From JBMNNS01 sp050942625 (GTDB lineage: Bacteria; Bacillota; Dethiobacteria; DTU022; UBA8154), in NCBI GenBank assembly GCA_050942625.1, contig JBMNNS010000019.1, positions 1 through 24,212 on the forward strand: a stretch of 24,212 nucleotides of DNA. Reading direction: 5' to 3'. A program made the translations under genes and the position numbers. The notes under the pieces are model-generated. The model was not told where the DNA came from. It did not search any database and worked only from the letters and a program-made list of their open reading frames with translations. Of this stretch, positions 23,350-24,212 are shown piece by piece (the first letter of the stretch is position 1; each line of letters opens with the position of its first letter).

Positions 23350-23378
23350 TTGTGACTGCCTTATAGGGTTGATATAAT
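23350..23378 (+). promoter_or_regulatory. mreB promoter P2
   Basis: TTGTGA at 23350-23355 and a perfect TATAAT at 23373-23378 with a 17-base spacer. The start near 23385 is about 37 bases before the mreB ATG. Confidence 0.6.
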
Positions 23379-23421
23379 CCAACATGGCAAAAGGCTGGAA
23401 ATAAGGAAAGGAGAGCCCCTG

Positions 23422-24212
23422 ATGGCTATTTGTGGGAGGTTATTATCCAGGGATATCGGTATAGATCTGGGTACTGCTAATACACTGGTTTATGTAAGAG
23501 GTAAGGAAATTGTATTGAGGGAACCATCGGTAGTCGCGATTCGCAAGGACACTGGTTCTATTTTAGCTGTTGGTGAAGAAGCAAAAAAAATGATTGGGAG
23601 GACTCCTGGCAATATAGTAGCTATCCGGCCCATGAAGGATGGGGTTATTGCCGATTTTGATATAACACAGGCCATGCTTAAACATTTTATTGCCAGAAGC
23701 TACCCACGGCGTTCTATTTTTTTACCGCAGGTAGTGGTTTGTGTGCCTTATGGTGTTACAGAAGTAGAAAAAAGGGCGGTGCTGGATGCTACTAAACAGG
23801 CGGGTGCCAAGGAGGCTTTTCTGATTGAGGAACCCATGGCTGCTGCTATTGGCGCCGGGTTGCCGGTTGAAGAACCTACAGGCAGTATGATTGTTGACAT
23901 AGGAGGCGGCACCTCAGAAGTTGCTGTCATTTCCTTAGGGGGGATCGTGACCAGCAAATCCATCCGTGTTGGTGGTGACGAATTAGACGAATCCATAATA
24001 AATTACATTAAAAAATCATACAACTTAATGATAGGTGAACGGACTGCGGAAGAAATAAAAATTAAAATTGGTTCTGCCTGCCGCACTGAGGAAGAGGAAT
24101 ATATAGAGATCAAGGGCAGGGATCTGGTTACGGGGCTTCCCAAGAATTTGACTATAAGTTCCTGGGAAATAGAAGATGCTCTTTCTGAGCCTGTAGCTGC
24201 CATTCTTGAAAC
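23422..24212 (+). CDS. mreB: rod-shape determining protein MreB, 3' end outside window
   Basis: Actin-like ATPase that forms membrane-bound filaments guiding sidewall peptidoglycan synthesis. From ATG 23422 the frame stays open to the window edge, giving 263 of about 340 residues. Phosphate 1 motif DIGIDLGTANTLVYV, REPSVVAI, MIGRTPGNIVAIRPMKDGVIADFD, the connecting EEPMAAAIGAGLPV and phosphate 2 DIGGGTSEVAVISLGGIV are all present. GGAAAGGAGAG lies before the ATG. In this bacterial group mreC and mreD usually follow. The gene implies a rod-shaped cell. Confidence 0.95.
   Translation, partial: MAICGRLLSRDIGIDLGTANTLVYVRGKEIVLREPSVVAIRKDTGSILAVGEEAKKMIGRTPGNIVAIRPMKDGVIADFDITQAMLKHFIARSYPRRSIFLPQVVVCVPYGVTEVEKRAVLDATKQAGAKEAFLIEEPMAAAIGAGLPVEEPTGSMIVDIGGGTSEVAVISLGGIVTSKSIRVGGDELDESIINYIKKSYNLMIGERTAEEIKIKIGSACRTEEEEYIEIKGRDLVTGLPKNLTISSWEIEDALSEPVAAILE

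Overview
The window comes from a low-to-mid GC anaerobic Firmicute, most likely a clostridial lineage near the Peptococcaceae or Desulfotomaculum group. This is inferred from the gene families (Rnf complex, indolepyruvate:ferredoxin oxidoreductase, CsoR, Gx protein, radC-mreB order), strong AGGAGG-type ribosome binding sites, several TTG/GTG starts and sigma-A-like promoters. No rRNA, tRNA or CRISPR array was seen.

Left part (1-6460). A frameshifted ISLre2/UPF0236 transposase runs off the left edge. Next is a copper resistance unit: a promoter with a CsoR-type operator, a CopA ATPase carrying an extra C-terminal CopZ-like domain, and the regulator csoR. A MATE efflux gene follows. It is trailed by a graveyard: a remnant resembling the N-terminus of an AsrA-type iron-sulfur protein is joined directly to the C-terminal half of a FecE-like ABC ATPase. 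Small dispersed repeats, a four-copy 21-bp tandem array and a terminator close this part.

Middle part, minus strand (6455-14767). Read in the direction of transcription, the order is paaK (aryl-CoA ligase), an ACT-domain protein, iorA, iorB, a large secreted subtilisin-like protease with a dockerin, and a TGS-domain GTPase. The first four form a likely operon for oxidising aryl pyruvates with ferredoxin as acceptor.

Right part, plus strand (15065-24212). After a 36-bp tandem repeat and a promoter comes a complete rnfCDGEAB operon for the membrane ferredoxin:NAD+ oxidoreductase, ended by a terminator. Then follow moaC, apbE (the FMN transferase that flavinylates RnfG and RnfD), a Gx-family membrane protein, radC, and the start of mreB behind two tandem promoters.

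The functional logic of the centre is a divergent pair: IOR and PaaK make reduced ferredoxin and aryl-CoA/ATP, while Rnf converts reduced ferredoxin into NADH plus an ion gradient, and ApbE nearby can supply the covalent FMN. No wholly new defence or mobile system was found. The most unusual points are the CopA-CopZ fusion with an internal start, the dockerin-bearing protease, the RnfD serine at the usual FMN threonine, and the repeat families.
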